From the NCBI GenBank assembly GCA_005765155.1, contig VCCP01000001.1:2356001-2420000 (forward strand): DNA of 64,000 bases, read 5' to 3'. Below the pieces are notes generated by a model. The model saw only the letters and a list, made by a program, of their open reading frames with translations, was not told the DNA's origin and did not search any database. Numbering within the stretch: the first letter of the stretch is position 1; the number at the start of each line of letters is the position of its first letter. Source of the DNA: Zelopaecilomyces penicillatus. Taxonomy: Eukaryota; Ascomycota; Sordariomycetes; Hypocreales; Pseudodiploosporaceae. Shown here piece after piece: positions 23,113 through 34,855 of this stretch. The position numbers and the translations under genes are program-made.

Positions 23113-25156
23113 TTTCAAGAGTCGACGATTCCACGCTCAAGACTGCAGCAGCTCTCGGGTTAATCGGGTCAATCGGAGGTCAATCAAAGCAGCCTGCGGG
23201 TAGCTCCAGGTCAGGGTTTTGCTTGCTTTTTTCTTGGAACATGATAGAAGCGAGCAGAAAAACAGCAGCAGCAGCAGCAAGCCTATCGACCTGGGCAGTT
23301 TCAACGGGCCAAGCTTCGCGGGGGAGGAGGGGTACAGCCAGCCAAACAGTGTACAGGAATGAATGCCCAAGGCTTCAACAGCCAAGGTATCTATCTATCT
23401 CTATCTGCCTGGGCTGCAAAGACACTACTGCGAATGCACGGCAAATGCTTCGTGGGTGAATCTTATCTAGGTGTCCTGGCTGGACAAATATTTCTCCAGA
23501 CAGTTGCACCGGGTTGGATGGGATGTGCTCACTACTGACGTCTAGCAAGCTGCTACAGTGGCTAATCGCGTACTAATTGCAGTGCATGGAGCCCTACGGA
23601 GTGGGGTTCAACCAACTGGAATGCCCCTCTGCCCCTCCATCGTACTCGTACACGCAGCTATTGAGTCAGCCACCCAGAGCTCTTGTTCGCAAAGGGGTGG
23701 TGCCCCTCCATGCTCCCCCATTCGATGCCCATCCAATCTGTGGCGGTGTCCGCTGCTAATAGACGACCGGCAGCACCGAGATCTCGCCCGACCACGGGAG
23801 GGAGGGTGCGAAGTGGACAAGCGCGGCCGGCCCGGCATTTGCTATTGATGAAATCGAAATTGATTGCTAATTCGCGGTATTTTTTGCTATTGGAAGTTGA
23901 TGAAAGTTTTTTTCATTGATTTTATTTTATATTTCTCCTAGGTTCGGAGAAACCACCCGTTTGCAAATGAAATCAATTCCCGCCGTGGATCCGTGGCTAT
24001 CGTCATCGCGAGACATGGCAGACCAAAAAAAAGGGGGTGTCACTGCTGAGGAGACCTTGTTGGGCCAAAAAATCAAAAGATAGGGGACTTGTCTGTAGCA
24101 GTCAGGGCCTGTGCAGCCACTCCCGAGAACGGCGTCGAAGCTCAAAGTACCGGTACGTCAGGACGGGACAAGGGTTCATCTGGAACATCCCAAGCCTTCC
24201 CAATTGCTGGCATTCAACAGATCAGAAATTTGCATGCCCATGATGACGACCTGGCCCCAAAGAAACGGGATCCTTTCCCAACTCCCCAACTCGTTTCTAG
24301 GCTCGTTGGCCCGGTCGTCAGCGCAGTGAATCTCATCACCGCCCTGAAGCAGCCCCCCGCCTTCCCACCTCATTGCGCTAGTGAGGGAGCTTCTTCTGTC
24401 TTTCGGTGCTGCTCTACTTCTGCTATTGCCATCCTACCTCTGCAGCCAGCTTCCGATCTGTTCTTCTTTTACTCCCATCTTCTTCTTCTTTTCTCCTTCT
24501 TCTCCATCGACTTGTTCATCTTGACCTTGTCTTCCATCGGCGTCGACATCAGCACGCATCTTAGCACACCATCAGCGCAGGTAAGCAAAGCTCATCAAGG
24601 TCTATTCTTGGCCCCTCAAACTGCACACCCCCCGAAAGGCGGTGGCAGCTTCTCTGCTCCGCTCTGCTTCCCCCTCCCCACCCTAGCAGCCCACCAGCAG
24701 CCCACTACAGGGAGCCACTCCCACTGCAGCTGCACGCTATCGTTGGCACCCTCAGGGCCTGCAGGGCATTTTGCCAGCCAGCTGTGGCCGCCCCACTGAA
24801 TTTTTGGTGGCCCAGCTCGCCGGCCGAAGCCCAGCAGCCTCGTGTGTGTGCGGTCAACAGAGCCAAAGCCAGCTCAACTCCCACCATTCTCAGAGGCGCT
24901 CTTCTATTGCTCTCCTGAATCTTCCCTCTCTCCTTCTCCTTCTCCTTATTCACATCCATTGGCCTCGTGTCATATCCATCCTCCCGCCGCCTCCAGCTTT
25001 TCCCATCCTCATCCTCATTCTCCCCCCCTCACTTCCACCTCGCATTGTCCTCCTAGACCTTAGCTGGACCTGCAGCGCAGTGAAAGCAATCGTGAGCACA
25101 CCTGTTGACCCATATCAAACAGAAATCTCAGCACGCGGTCGAGCTCGCACATCACA

Positions 25157-27207
25157 ATGGCTCAGCCTTCTTCCAGCGCCGCCGGCGCCAAGGGCCAGCT
25201 CTCTGCCAACGACAAGATCCAGCGTTTTGCTGCTCCTAGCCGGCCATTGAGCCCCCTACCTGAGCACACCCTCTTCAACAGCAAGACTCGATGCTTTGTC
25301 TACGGTCTCCAGCCCAGAGCCGTCCAGGGCATGTTGGACTTCGACTTCATTTGCAAGCGAAAGACCCCTTCCGTTGCCGGCATCATCTACACCTTTGGTG
25401 GCCAGTTCGTCAGCAAGATGTACTGGGGCACCAGCGAAACTCTCCTGCCCGTCTATCAGCAGGTGGAAAAGGCAATGGCCAAGCACCCTGAGGTCGATGT
25501 TGTCGTCAACTTCGCCTCTTCACGAAGTGTTTACAGCTCCACCATGGAGCTGATGGAGTGCCCTCAAATCAAGACAATTGCAATCATTGCTGAGGGTGTC
25601 CCCGAGCGAGTAGGTTTTCCCTGATCTTCGACAAGCTATCTGCATCGCTGGAACCGCGTGCTAACTCCCCCACCCAGCGAGCTCGTGAGATTGCCCATGT
25701 CGCCAAGAAGAAGGGTGTGACCATCATTGGCCCTGCCACTGTTGGTGGCATCAAGCCCGGTAGCTTCAAGATCGGTAATACTGGTGGTATGATGGACAAC
25801 ATCGTCGCCTCCAAGCTTTACCGCAAGGGTTCTGTCGGCTACGTCTCCAAGTCTGGTGGCATGTCCAACGAGCTGAACAACATCATCGCCCAGAACACAG
25901 ATGGAGTCTACGAGGGTGTCGCCATTGGCGGTGACAGATATCCCGGCACAACCTTCATTGACCACTTGCTGAGATACCAGAACGACCCAGAATGCAAGAT
26001 TCTGCTTCTGCTCGGTGAAGTTGGTGGTGTGGAGGAGTACAAGGTGATTGAGGCCGTCAAGCAGGGCATCATCACCAAGCCCATTGTTGCATGGGCTATT
26101 GGAACCTGCGCCAGCATGTTCAAGACTGAAGTCCAATTCGGCCACGCTGGTGCCTTTGCCAACTCTCAGCTTGAGACTGCTGCCATGAAGAATCAGATGA
26201 TGCGTGATGCTGGTTTCCACGTTCCCAAGACGTTTGAGGAGATGCCTGACCTGTTGGCCGTGGTTTACCAGAAGCTCGTCAAGGAGGGCAATATTGTTCC
26301 TCAGCCCGAGCCCGTCGTCCCCAAGATCCCCATTGATTACTCATGGGCACAGGAGCTTGGCCTTATCCGAAAGCCTGCTGCTTTCATCTCCACCATTTCA
26401 GATGACCGTGGTCAGGAGCTTCTCTATGCCGGTATGCCCATTTCCGATGTGTTCCGGGAAGATATTGGAATTGGTGGTGTCATGTCCCTTCTCTGGTTCC
26501 GCCGAAGACTGCCCGAGTATGCATCCAAGTTCTTGGAGATGGTGCTCATGCTTACTGCCGATCACGGTCCTGCCGTTTCTGGTGCCATGAACACCATCAT
26601 CACCACCCGTGCTGGCAAGGATCTTATCAGCGCCCTGGTGTCTGGTCTGTTGACCATTGGTTCTCGATTTGGTGGTGCCTTGGACGGCGCTGCCGAGGAG
26701 TTCACCAAGGCCTTTGACAAGGGTCTGAGCCCTCGAGAGTTTGTCGACGGCATGCGCAAGGCGAACAAGCTCATTCCTGGTATCGGTCACCGTGTCAAGT
26801 CAAGAATCAACCCCGATTTGCGTGTCGAGCTTGTCAAGGAGTATGTCCTGAACAAATTCCCTAATCACAAGTTGCTAGACTACGCACTTGCTGTCGAAAC
26901 TGTGACCACATCCAAGAAGGACAACCTGATCCTCAATGTGGATGGCTGCATTGCTGTCTGCTTCGTGGATCTTCTCCGCAACTGCGGTGCCTTCTCTCCT
27001 GAGGAGGCTGAGGACTACCTGCAAATGGGTGTCCTGAACGGCCTGTTCGTCCTGGGCCGAAGCATTGGTCTTATTGCCCATTTCCTCGATCAGAAGAGAC
27101 TGCGCACTGGCCTGTACCGCCATCCTTGGGATGACATTACCTACCTTCTGCCCAACCTGGCAGAGGGACGGCCAGGCGCCGAGGGCAGAGTAGAGGTGCA
27201 AATGTAA
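25157..27207 (+). CDS. acl1: ATP-citrate lyase subunit 1 (catalytic CoA-ligase / citrate-synthase-like subunit)
   Basis: Two exons (25157-25609, 25678-27207) give 660 residues, the normal size of the fungal catalytic subunit. Seen: CoA-binding region with TRCFVYGLQPRAVQGMLDF and IIGPATVGGIKPG; the phosphohistidine loop QFGHAGAFAN with His307; and the citrate-synthase-like C-terminal domain with LLTADHGPAVSGAMNTI, GSRFGGALDGAAEEF, and GIGHRVKSRINPDLRVE. These match the C-terminal two thirds of animal ACLY. The intron of 68 nt (GTAGGT donor, CTAACT branch, CCCAG acceptor) falls between the arginines of VPER and RARE. The start ATG follows a CT-rich leader and CACA. Partner of acl2 on the opposite strand. 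Confidence 0.97.
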
Positions 27208-28097
27208 TGAGGTGATGATAAGATGTGATGAGTGTCGGGCCTATTTTTTCTTTTAAAATGTGCATTTGATGAATCAATGCGGCGGGTGCGGCGGATATGG
27301 GAAGGGATGCTTGTAAAACGACATTCGATTTGGTGTTCCGTAGCTGCGGTGTGGCTATCTAAATTATCCCTATGATGGTATTAGACATGTTTAATTGAGT
27401 TCGATGAACAAAATGATGATTTTGTGATTGGTATCCCTGACTAGTAGCTGCTATTTTCTTCTTCTTTTACAGGTAGTAAGATGAGTTGTAAGGTCGAATC
27501 CCATGCATCTTCACATCATTGTTTATTGTTGCCGAAAGAGTGGCTGAGTGAAAATCATAATATACAATGCCCGTCTACACAGCCAAACAGGTTGATATTT
27601 AATCTACCGTCTATTATTTGACAACTAGTTGTTCTTTTTGAGGGAATTCCATTGAACCTATAGGATTGAGTATGATTTTCCCAATAGCTGTTGAGGTTGA
27701 CGACATGAAATGAAAGTAAATACGGTCACGTGACTGTACGTAGCTGGCACGAGGCTCTTAACTAGAGAGTTGCAGCTAGATCGGAATACCTCCGTTCAAT
27801 ATCGCAACATTTTCGAACCTCTGCCGCCAGCCAAAGGGGCAATTCCCGCGCAACCACGATTCTTCATACCTTGTGAAGCTACGACAAAGGGAAAAGAATA
27901 TCCATTTCAGAAACCACCTTTACTGAAAACGTTGAGGCCCGCATCTGAACGGAAAAAGGCCCCGAAACAAATCCACCAGCAAATAAATCCTCAGTCAAGG
28001 CCGCAGAGGCAACAATAGGACAATCAATTCACTCAACCGAACCAAACCAAACCAAACCAAACCGAACCAAACCAAAAAAAAAAAAAACCCAATCAAA
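27208..28097. other. Intergenic: acl1 3' flank and uL30m promoter
   Basis: About 890 bp. The left part is the acl1 3' end. The right part has a 10-bp palindromic CACGTG element (27725-27734) and, just above the uL30m ATG, an AACCAAACCAAACC-type repeat at about 28037-28075 running into an A tract. A frame at 27770-28018 has no recognisable features. Confidence 0.35.
27725..27734. promoter_or_regulatory. GTCACGTGAC palindromic E-box
   Basis: A 10-bp perfect palindrome centred on CACGTG, 364 bp upstream of the uL30m ATG. CACGTG is the core of bHLH sites such as Cbf1; binding is inferred only. Confidence 0.45.
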
Positions 28098-28361
28098 ATG
28101 TCTTTTTTCCGCATCACGCTCCACCGGTCTGCCATTGGTATGCCTGAGCGCACTCGCGGCGTCCTCGCCGCACTAGGTCTCCGGCGCCGCATGCAGACCG
28201 TCTTCCACCCCGTCGAGCCCCAGTTTGCCGGTATGATCCTCAAGGTCAAGGAGCTGGTGCGCGTGCAAGAAGTCGAACGGGCGCTTAGCAAGGCCGAGGT
28301 CAAAGCTGCGCGGACGCCGGATAAGGGGTTTTATATTGAGAAGGCGGTGCCACGGATGTAA
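28098..28361 (+). CDS. mrpl33: Mitochondrial large-subunit ribosomal protein uL30m (yeast Mrpl33)
   Basis: Single exon, 87 residues, the usual size of the mitochondrial L30 protein. The frame carries the L30 signature: FFRITLHRSAIGMPERTRG, LGLRRRMQTVFHPVEP, and MILKVKELVRVQEVE. Known role: uL30 component of the mitochondrial 54S subunit, bacterial L30 type. The basic N-terminus is short and no separate presequence is obvious. The ATG follows an A-rich run (AAAAAAACCCAATCAAAATG). No intron is visible. Confidence 0.93.
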   Translation: MSFFRITLHRSAIGMPERTRGVLAALGLRRRMQTVFHPVEPQFAGMILKVKELVRVQEVERALSKAEVKAARTPDKGFYIEKAVPRM

Positions 28362-29147
28362 ATGATGGAAAAAGGGAATTGGAGCGAGAGGCACACGCAT
28401 ACGCACACATAAAGAGTGAAAGGGGGTGATACCACAAAATAACGACAACGATATATATCGGGAGGCTTAGAAGGTCAAGGAGGTGACTTGGTCACATCCG
28501 GTTATGGAAAACTACACGGCACGGGAATGCATCATTAATGGACATGCTGAGCGAGCAACTGTAACCATATTGTAAAGAAAGCATGTATGAACCCTGGCTG
28601 GGCACACAAGGCGTTGTTCAGCCAGAGGAGAAACGACAGCAACTATCATCAAAAAATGAAAACTCATGATTCAAAACAGATATTGATTTGTTGTTACTGC
28701 AGAAATTCTCAAGTTTCAAACTTTCTCATGCTAGAAACCAGACTCCAACTCGCCAAATTTCCAACTAACCCATCAGCAGCTTTGATCCTGCGGATCGTAC
28801 TTCCACAGTGGCTCCCTGTGAGATGTTCACACCACTTATCCTACAAGCTTAACAAGGTGCACCCCCCCGGATGCTCTCTGAAATGCTTCAACCTCTTTGA
28901 CAGCAAGCTCCTAGAACCAAATAGGTTCGTTTGATGAGGAGATGAGACGGGCATATATTGGGGACTTGGTGAATGCCAACTGTACATGCCTCCATGAAAT
29001 ATGATTACCATAGTCGTATGAATCCATATCAATAAATACACGCCAACACACCATATAACACCCAATGGTGTATGCTGATTTGCTTGGTTGTCTGGATGCC
29101 CCCACGCCAATTTGGATTACATCCCGGTGTAGAAAACTTGAAAGCTT
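28362..29147. other. Convergent 3' regions of uL30m and EAF3
   Basis: About 790 bp with no supported gene; the small frames on both strands around 28587-29110 show no domain or splice evidence. Confidence 0.3.
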
Positions 29148-31524
29148 TTAAAAGCTTCGTGCCTTGTCAATGTACTCCTGCGATGGAGTTTCATACTCAT
29201 TGACAAAGTATGTTTCACAATTACGGCCCAGCCAGCCAGTAAATTTGCTAATCTCTTCACGAAGCCGTGATACGGATTGCTGATCCATATTCGTTTGAGC
29301 TAGAAGTTCAGGCAGTGAAACTTTCAGACCTGTTAGTATTCAAGTTTTCGGTGAAAGTCTGAATGAGTGAAGATGCTTGCACATACCAATTAGTCGAGCC
29401 AGGTGCTCTGCACCATAGACATCACAAACATTCTTATACTGGGAACTCTCGTCTGCGTTGTCCCACAATTTCCGGATATCCATATATTGGTGGCGCTCGA
29501 AGCTTTTTCAAGAATCGTTAGTGTTTGAGCTGTTTAAAAGTTTGGTGTAAACTTACCGATATAGCAATATTCTGCTCAGTGCCTTTTCGAAGTACTCACG
29601 GAAGCCTGCAATGACTTCCTCCAAAATGTCCATGCTGGCAGAGCCCTCTTCTCTGCGTGGCCGCTCCGAGGCTAGATAGTCTTCCATGACTTTCGTGACA
29701 GGCTTGGCATGTGGAAGTGGTACGAGCTGGTTGTTCTTGGTGATGTTCTCCCAGTCATCGACCATCAAGGCTTGGATATGGTCAGGCACAGAAATGTTGA
29801 TCATTGGCTTGTTGTGGAATGCGTCCTCCTGTGTGGCAAAAGTTAGTATAACACGTTCACACACAACCTAGCTTGCAGACACAAGTAAAAAATGAACAAA
29901 GTGACAGGCAGGAAAATAAAAGTCAATGAAAGAGACAGTAAAACAAAACAAGTGGTAGAGAAATACCTGTTTGGGCAGGTTCTCACTCAGACGCTTATAA
30001 ACTAGACGGATAGCACTGAGAGGCTCGGCCGCTTGGACGGGCTTAGCTGTCTTGGTAGATGGCCGGCAGGCTCGCTTAGCCCGAGGGCGAGCCGGAACAG
30101 AGCGTCGCTTTTTGGGGGGAGGGGGAAAACAATTGTAGCGGTTGTCAAAGAGCGGCCTTCCAGTGATACTGAGATAACGATGTCCCTTCTTAGGAGGCTG
30201 TGTGAGGTGATCCTTAGGTTCCTTCAAACGGCCAATTCTGATTGCCCTGGCCTTGCGCTTTGGTAGAGGAGGGGGGGTTGGGGGAGGAGTCTCGGGACAG
30301 CCTCGCATATTGGAGATGGGGAACAAGTGACGGGTTGGGATGAAGGTAGACATGCCGGCTTGATGATGAGATTGCAATGAAAGAAGAGCAGGAGAGAAAC
30401 CGTGCATGCTGGTGATGCTCAAGAGCTTTGTAATACTTATAGAAGTACACTGATGGGGCATTTGAATTTTGAACAAGGTTTGTTATAACCTGTTCGATGA
30501 ACTCTAGCATTCAAAGTGGGCTGAGTTCATGTGTAGATTGCCTTGCCCCTACTTTCTTCAAAGCCCCAACAACTCTGTGGGGCCTGATAGTCGTTCTTTT
30601 CAAGTGTGGATGTGTGCCAGCGAAATTTTGAGCTTAGGAGCACAGCCAGAGGTTAAAATAGCAGAGCAACCCAAACACGCCCATGAAGAGGGGCTTCATC
30701 GGCAGTAACTGTGCCGTACTCTTGGTAATGTGCGGACAGCAATGTTCACTTGATCATTGTTCAGCAGGCCAAAAGATAGACTGCTCACGATCTACCGCCA
30801 GTTGCATAAGAAGGAGTCAAAACTTCCATCAGCTTGACATGGTATTGACCCCGGCCTCAGGTAACAGATGCAGGGCCCGCCGCATCAATCGTCAGACCAA
30901 GTCGTGCAGACGTGGGAGGACAACGACGGGGACCAAAAGACCCAGAGCAGGAGCCAGGCTTCCTCGTGTCGCGCAACGGAGGAGGCACTGAGCTGCAAAG
31001 GAACAGTTCCCCAGACAAACAGGCAAACATGAACACGGGGGAAACGACATAGAAGCCAAAAAAGAACACACAACAAAATAACAGTAAGGAGAAAGAAAAT
31101 CAGACGCGTGAAGCATGCTTACCTGCTCGAGTTCCCAATCCTTGCCTCTTCTGCCTCCTCTTCCTCCTCCAGGAGCAGCGGCCGAGCCTCGCTCCTCACT
31201 GCCTCGAGTAGACTCAACACCGCCCTTGGACAGCTTTTTGGGCACCTTTGAGCTCTTTTGCATGCTGCTCTTCATCTGCGCGTGCAGCTGGGCGGCCATG
31301 TCCTTGTGCTCTTCATCAAAAGGGCGGATCCGGTCCACGGCTACCCAGTCGTCCCACGTGTTCTTCCACCCCTTGTAGTGAATCTTGTACCGGTACCCTT
31401 CATTCGGCTTTTCTGCTGGCTGCACATCCATCACCTTGGCCTCATAGAGCATGTCCATATGGAAGCAGAGCACCTTTTCGTCCTTGCTAAAGGGCTGAGG
31501 TGGCTGCTGTCGCGCGGGAGCCAT
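29148..31524 (-). CDS. eaf3: EAF3/MRG15 chromatin protein (chromo barrel + MRG domain; NuA4 and Rpd3S subunit)
   Basis: Four exons (31123-31524, 29557-29828, 29387-29502, 29148-29329) join in phase to 323 residues, the normal size. Known role: reads H3K36 methylation and recruits the NuA4 acetyltransferase and Rpd3S deacetylase over transcribed genes. Seen: chromo-barrel VLCFHMDMLYEAKV, YKIHYKGWKNTWDDWV (about residues 18-70) with aromatic cage residues, a basic Ser/Gly-rich linker ending GKDWELEQ, then the MRG domain: DHIQALMVDDWENITKN, LEEVIAGFREYFEKALSRIL, VYGAEHLARLI, LPELLAQTNMDQQSVSRL, ending NEYETPSQEYIDKARSF. Odd: intron 1 is 1,294 nt and contains a coding-looking segment (29967-30353) that can splice to the same MRG exon. 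Confidence 0.93.
29967..30353 (-). other. Candidate alternative first exon (or cassette exon) within EAF3 intron 1
   Basis: Open frame of 129 codons from ATG 30353 ending LSENLPKQ at a GTATTT donor (29966-29961). The donor is phase 0 after CAG, exactly like the chromo exon, so it joins in frame to GAGGACGCATTC of the MRG exon and would yield a 318-residue protein without the chromo barrel. The segment is proline-rich (PPPTPPPLPKRKARA) and very basic, with KKRRSVPARPRAKRACRP resembling a nuclear localisation signal. A TATA-like CTATAAGT is about 85 nt above the ATG. In frame above the ATG the sequence stays open to a TAA near 30484, so an acceptor could also make it an internal exon. I do not recognise a homologue. 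Expression is unproven. Confidence 0.45.
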
Positions 31525-32422
31525 GCTGGGCGAATTTTGAGAGTAGGAGCAAGAGCCGTGCAAGGTGAGTGAGTGAGTGAGACACACAAAGAATTGGCTC
31601 CTGCCTACTTGCAGAATGAAAAATTCGGTATTCAAAAGAAAAAACGAAGGGGAAGTAAGTGTGCAGGATACCCTTTGGGGTGAGATGAAAGCGATGGGTA
31701 CCAGTGAGTTGACAAGGAGATGCAATGATGTGATGGGGGTGGAGATGGGAAGAGAAACATCAGTTGTTGTTGAACATGGATGGAGTGCTGTCTGTAAAGA
31801 TTTACAGACCTGTAGCCCCTACCTTCACGACCCTTCAGTGAGCGAGGGACGTGGCTGCTGGCGTGGATACCCACTGAACTGTCAATGCCCAGGACTACTG
31901 ACCTAGAGACTAGTGCCTGTTACACTGGCCCATGGCGCACTTTACGCGTCGACGCGCTTTTCTCTCAACTCCCGTCTCATAAATTGAGTCCCTCGTTCTC
32001 ATTTTAATGCTCCACCATGTCAGCCAACAACGATTTGAGGCTTCAATTGCCAAACTAGTTCCATGTCACAGTTTCCATCACACACAAGCAACAAGACTCT
32101 AAGTTTGGTTTACCGTGTAATACACACCGGTAGGGTATTATCATCAATTTATCTCCCAATCGGGAGCTATTTCATATGCATCTATGTTGAATGCACGCCA
32201 AATTCCGTCCTCCGTGTCCGTCCATAACCCTCTGGGTGTAAACTTTTCGTTTGGAGATACTGCAAATCACAGCTCATCACCTTACCATCCCAAATAACGC
32301 CGATGTTGAAATCGTAACTGCCCAGGGCACAGCCCCCATCAGATACTGGCAAACTAGTTGAACACATCACCCTCCCGCGCCCGCTCTTGCATTAGAAACA
32401 CAAATATCACGCCCGTCAATGC
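31525..32422. other. EAF3 promoter and MET6 3' flank
   Basis: About 900 bp. Both neighbours are on the minus strand. No supported gene; open frames at 31577-31906 (+) and 32182-32370 (-) have no recognisable content. Confidence 0.3.
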
Positions 32423-34855
32423 TTATTTAGCATACTTGGCACGGAATTGCTTGGCAGCGTTGACCATGTTGATCAAGGCCTCCTTGGTCTCCTTCCACTG
32501 GCGAGTCTTCAGACCGCAGTCAGGGTCGATCCACAGCTGCTCAGGCTTGAGGAACTGCAGCATCTCCTCGATGCGGTCCTTGATCTCCTGCTCGCTGGGG
32601 ACACGAGGGGAGTGGATGTCATAAACACCAGGGCCAATGTGACGAGGGTAAGCAGAGTCGACAAAGACGCGCAGCAGCTTAGCGTCAGACTTGCTGTTCT
32701 CAATGGACAGAACGTCGGCATCGAGAGCGGCAATGGCGTGGAAGAAGTCCTGGAACTCAGAGTAGCAGAAGTGGGAGTGGATCTGGGTCGAGTTCTCGAC
32801 GCCGGCTGTTGAGAGCCGGAAAGCCTTGACGGCCCAGTCGAGGTAGGCATCACGCTCCTTGCCGGAGCGGAGAGGGAGACCTTCACGCAGAGCAGGCTCA
32901 TCGACCTGGATGACGTCAACGCCGGCCTTCTCGAGATCGACAACCTCGTCACGCAGAGCGAGAGCGAGCTGCTCAGCCTGGACGGACTGGTGAACGTCGT
33001 CACGAGGGAAAGACCACCGCAAACAGGTAACGGGGCCAGTCAGCATACCCTTCATGGGCTTGCTGGAAACTGAGACGGCGTACTTGGACTCCTTGACAGT
33101 CATGGGAGCGGGGCGAGAGATATCGCCGACAATGATGGGAGGTCGCACGCAACGGGAGCCGTAGCTCTGGACCCAGGCATGGGTAGTAAAGGCATAGCCG
33201 TCCAGGCGCTCACCGAAGTACTGGACCATGTCATTTCGCTCAGGCTCACCGTGGACGAAGACATCAAGACCAAGCTCCTCCTGGATCTTGACATTGTCCC
33301 GGATCTCCTTCTCAATGAAGCTGTCGTACTCCTGGGTGGAAATCTCGCCCTTGGTGAGCTTGTTTCGGCTGAGACGAATCTCCTTGGTCTGGGGGAAGGA
33401 GCCAATGGTGGTGGTGGGGAACAGGGGAAGGTTGAGCTTCTTCTGCTGCTCACCGATACGAGTGGGGAACTCGTCCTTTCGCTTGTAGTCCTGATCAGTG
33501 ATCTTGGACTGGCGATCCTTGACCTTGGGGTCGTTGGTGCGGGTAGAGGTAGCGCGGGACTGCATGGACTTGGCATTGGCCTCAAGCTGCTCTCGCACAG
33601 AAGCGGGGCCTTCAGTAACGGCCTTGGCAATGATGGCAATCTCAACAGCCTTCTCGGAGGCAAATGAGAACCAGTCAGCAATCTCGGCATCCAGCTTCTT
33701 CTCGCTGGCAAGAGTGTGAGGGGTGTGCAGGAGAGAGCTGGAAGTGGCGGCAATGACGCGCTCCTTGCCAAGCTTCTGGACGGCAGTCTCAACAGTCTCA
33801 ATGGCGCGCTTCAGGTTGGTCTTCCAGATGTTACGGCCGTCAACAACACCGGCGGAGAGAATGGTCTTGGAGCCAATGGCGCCAATGATGGTCTCAAGCT
33901 GCTCGGGATTTCGGACAAGGTCGACGTGAAGGGCATAGATGTCCTTGGGGAGGAGGTCCAAGTTGTGTACGATATCACCGAAGTAGGTGGTGAAAGCAAT
34001 GTTGGGGATCTTGTCTCCAAGGCTGGCAAACTTCTCATAGGCGGGCTTGAAAGCAGCCTTGGTCTTGGCAGGCAGATCGAAAACGAGGACGGGCTCGTCG
34101 ATCTGGACGGTCTCAGCACCAGCCTCCTTAAGCTGGGTGAGGAGCTGCTCGTAAACGGGCAGAAGCTTCTCAAGCAGGTCAATAGGGTCAACGGTCTGGT
34201 CACGGTCGGCCTTGCCGAGGTGGAGGAAGCTGACAGGGCCGACAAGGACGGGGCGGGTGTTGATACCAGCCTCCTTAGCCTCCTTGTACTCGACAACAGC
34301 CTTGGGGCTGTCGACCAGCTTGAAGGTCTGGTTATCCTGGAGAGTGGGCTTCACGTAGTGGTAGTTGGAGTCAAACCACTTGACCATCTCCAAGCTGGGA
34401 ACATCGACGCCCTCCTTCTGGTGGCCACGGCCCATAGCGAAGTACTGGTCAATGGGGTCGAGACCATCCTTGGTGTACCGCTCGGGGATAGCCTGTCATG
34501 ACAGCTGTCAGTACTAACCTACTGGTGGGGGGTCATGGGCGCTGGGCAGGAAGATAAACTTACACCAAAGTCCTGGATGTGGCTCAGGACCTGATCGTAC
34601 AGAGCAAAGTCATTGCTAGGGATGATGTCGACGCCGGCGTCCTTCTGAATCTTCCAGTGAGCAAGACGAAGTCTCTTGGCCTCAGCGAGAAGCTCGGTCT
34701 GGGACAGCTTGCCAGACCAGTCTGGTTATTATTAGCTACTGGAGAGGATGTGAGCTAGGTGGGAGGTTCGGAATTGACTGACAAGCCTCCGTAGCCTTCT
34801 TCAGGTCACGGTTGACTCCCATACGGGGGAAACCGAGGATTGCTGACTGAACCAT
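32423..34855 (-). CDS. met6: Cobalamin-independent methionine synthase (5-methyltetrahydropteroyltriglutamate-homocysteine methyltransferase)
   Basis: Three exons (34783-34855, 34564-34721, 32423-34492) give 766 residues, typical of fungal MetE/Met6. It methylates homocysteine to methionine using methyltetrahydrofolate polyglutamate. Seen: N-terminal barrel start AILGFPRMGVNRDLKKATEA and DWSG-type continuation SGKLSQTELL; C-terminal barrel with TTTIGSFPQTKEIR, HGEPERNDMVQYFGE, GPVTCLRWSFPRDDV, QVDEPALREGLPLR; zinc ligands in QIHSHFCYSEF (His, Cys) and DPDCGLKTRQW (Cys). Exon 1 ends in phase 1 (GCT-T) at a GTCAGT donor and exon 2 begins AC to make Tyr. Long plus-strand frames over the gene (for example 33716-34501) are codon-bias shadows. 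A TATA-like ATATAG lies near 35052, about 200 bp upstream. Confidence 0.97.

Larger units (their letters stand above)
22264..25156. promoter_or_regulatory. Shared divergent promoter of acl2 and acl1
   Basis: 2.9 kb between the two starts with no supported gene. It contains G8 near 22513-22520, an 18-bp perfect palindrome at 22985-23002, four CCAGCGRTT motifs at 23019-23112 and, on the acl1 side, a strongly CT-rich leader from about 24450. A good splice donor (GCAG then GTAAGC, at about 24580) suggests a leader intron in acl1; the acceptor is not settled. The 236-codon frame at 24089-24799 is Ser/Pro/Leu low complexity and not accepted as a gene. Confidence 0.6.

Noticed and set aside
24089..24799. 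236-codon plus-strand frame in the acl promoter
   Set aside because: Ser/Pro/Leu/Phe low complexity over a CT-rich leader of acl1; no homology recognised.
33716..34501. 261-codon plus-strand frame over MET6
   Set aside because: Antisense shadow of the strongly biased MET6 codons; Gly/Leu/Val-rich with no domain.
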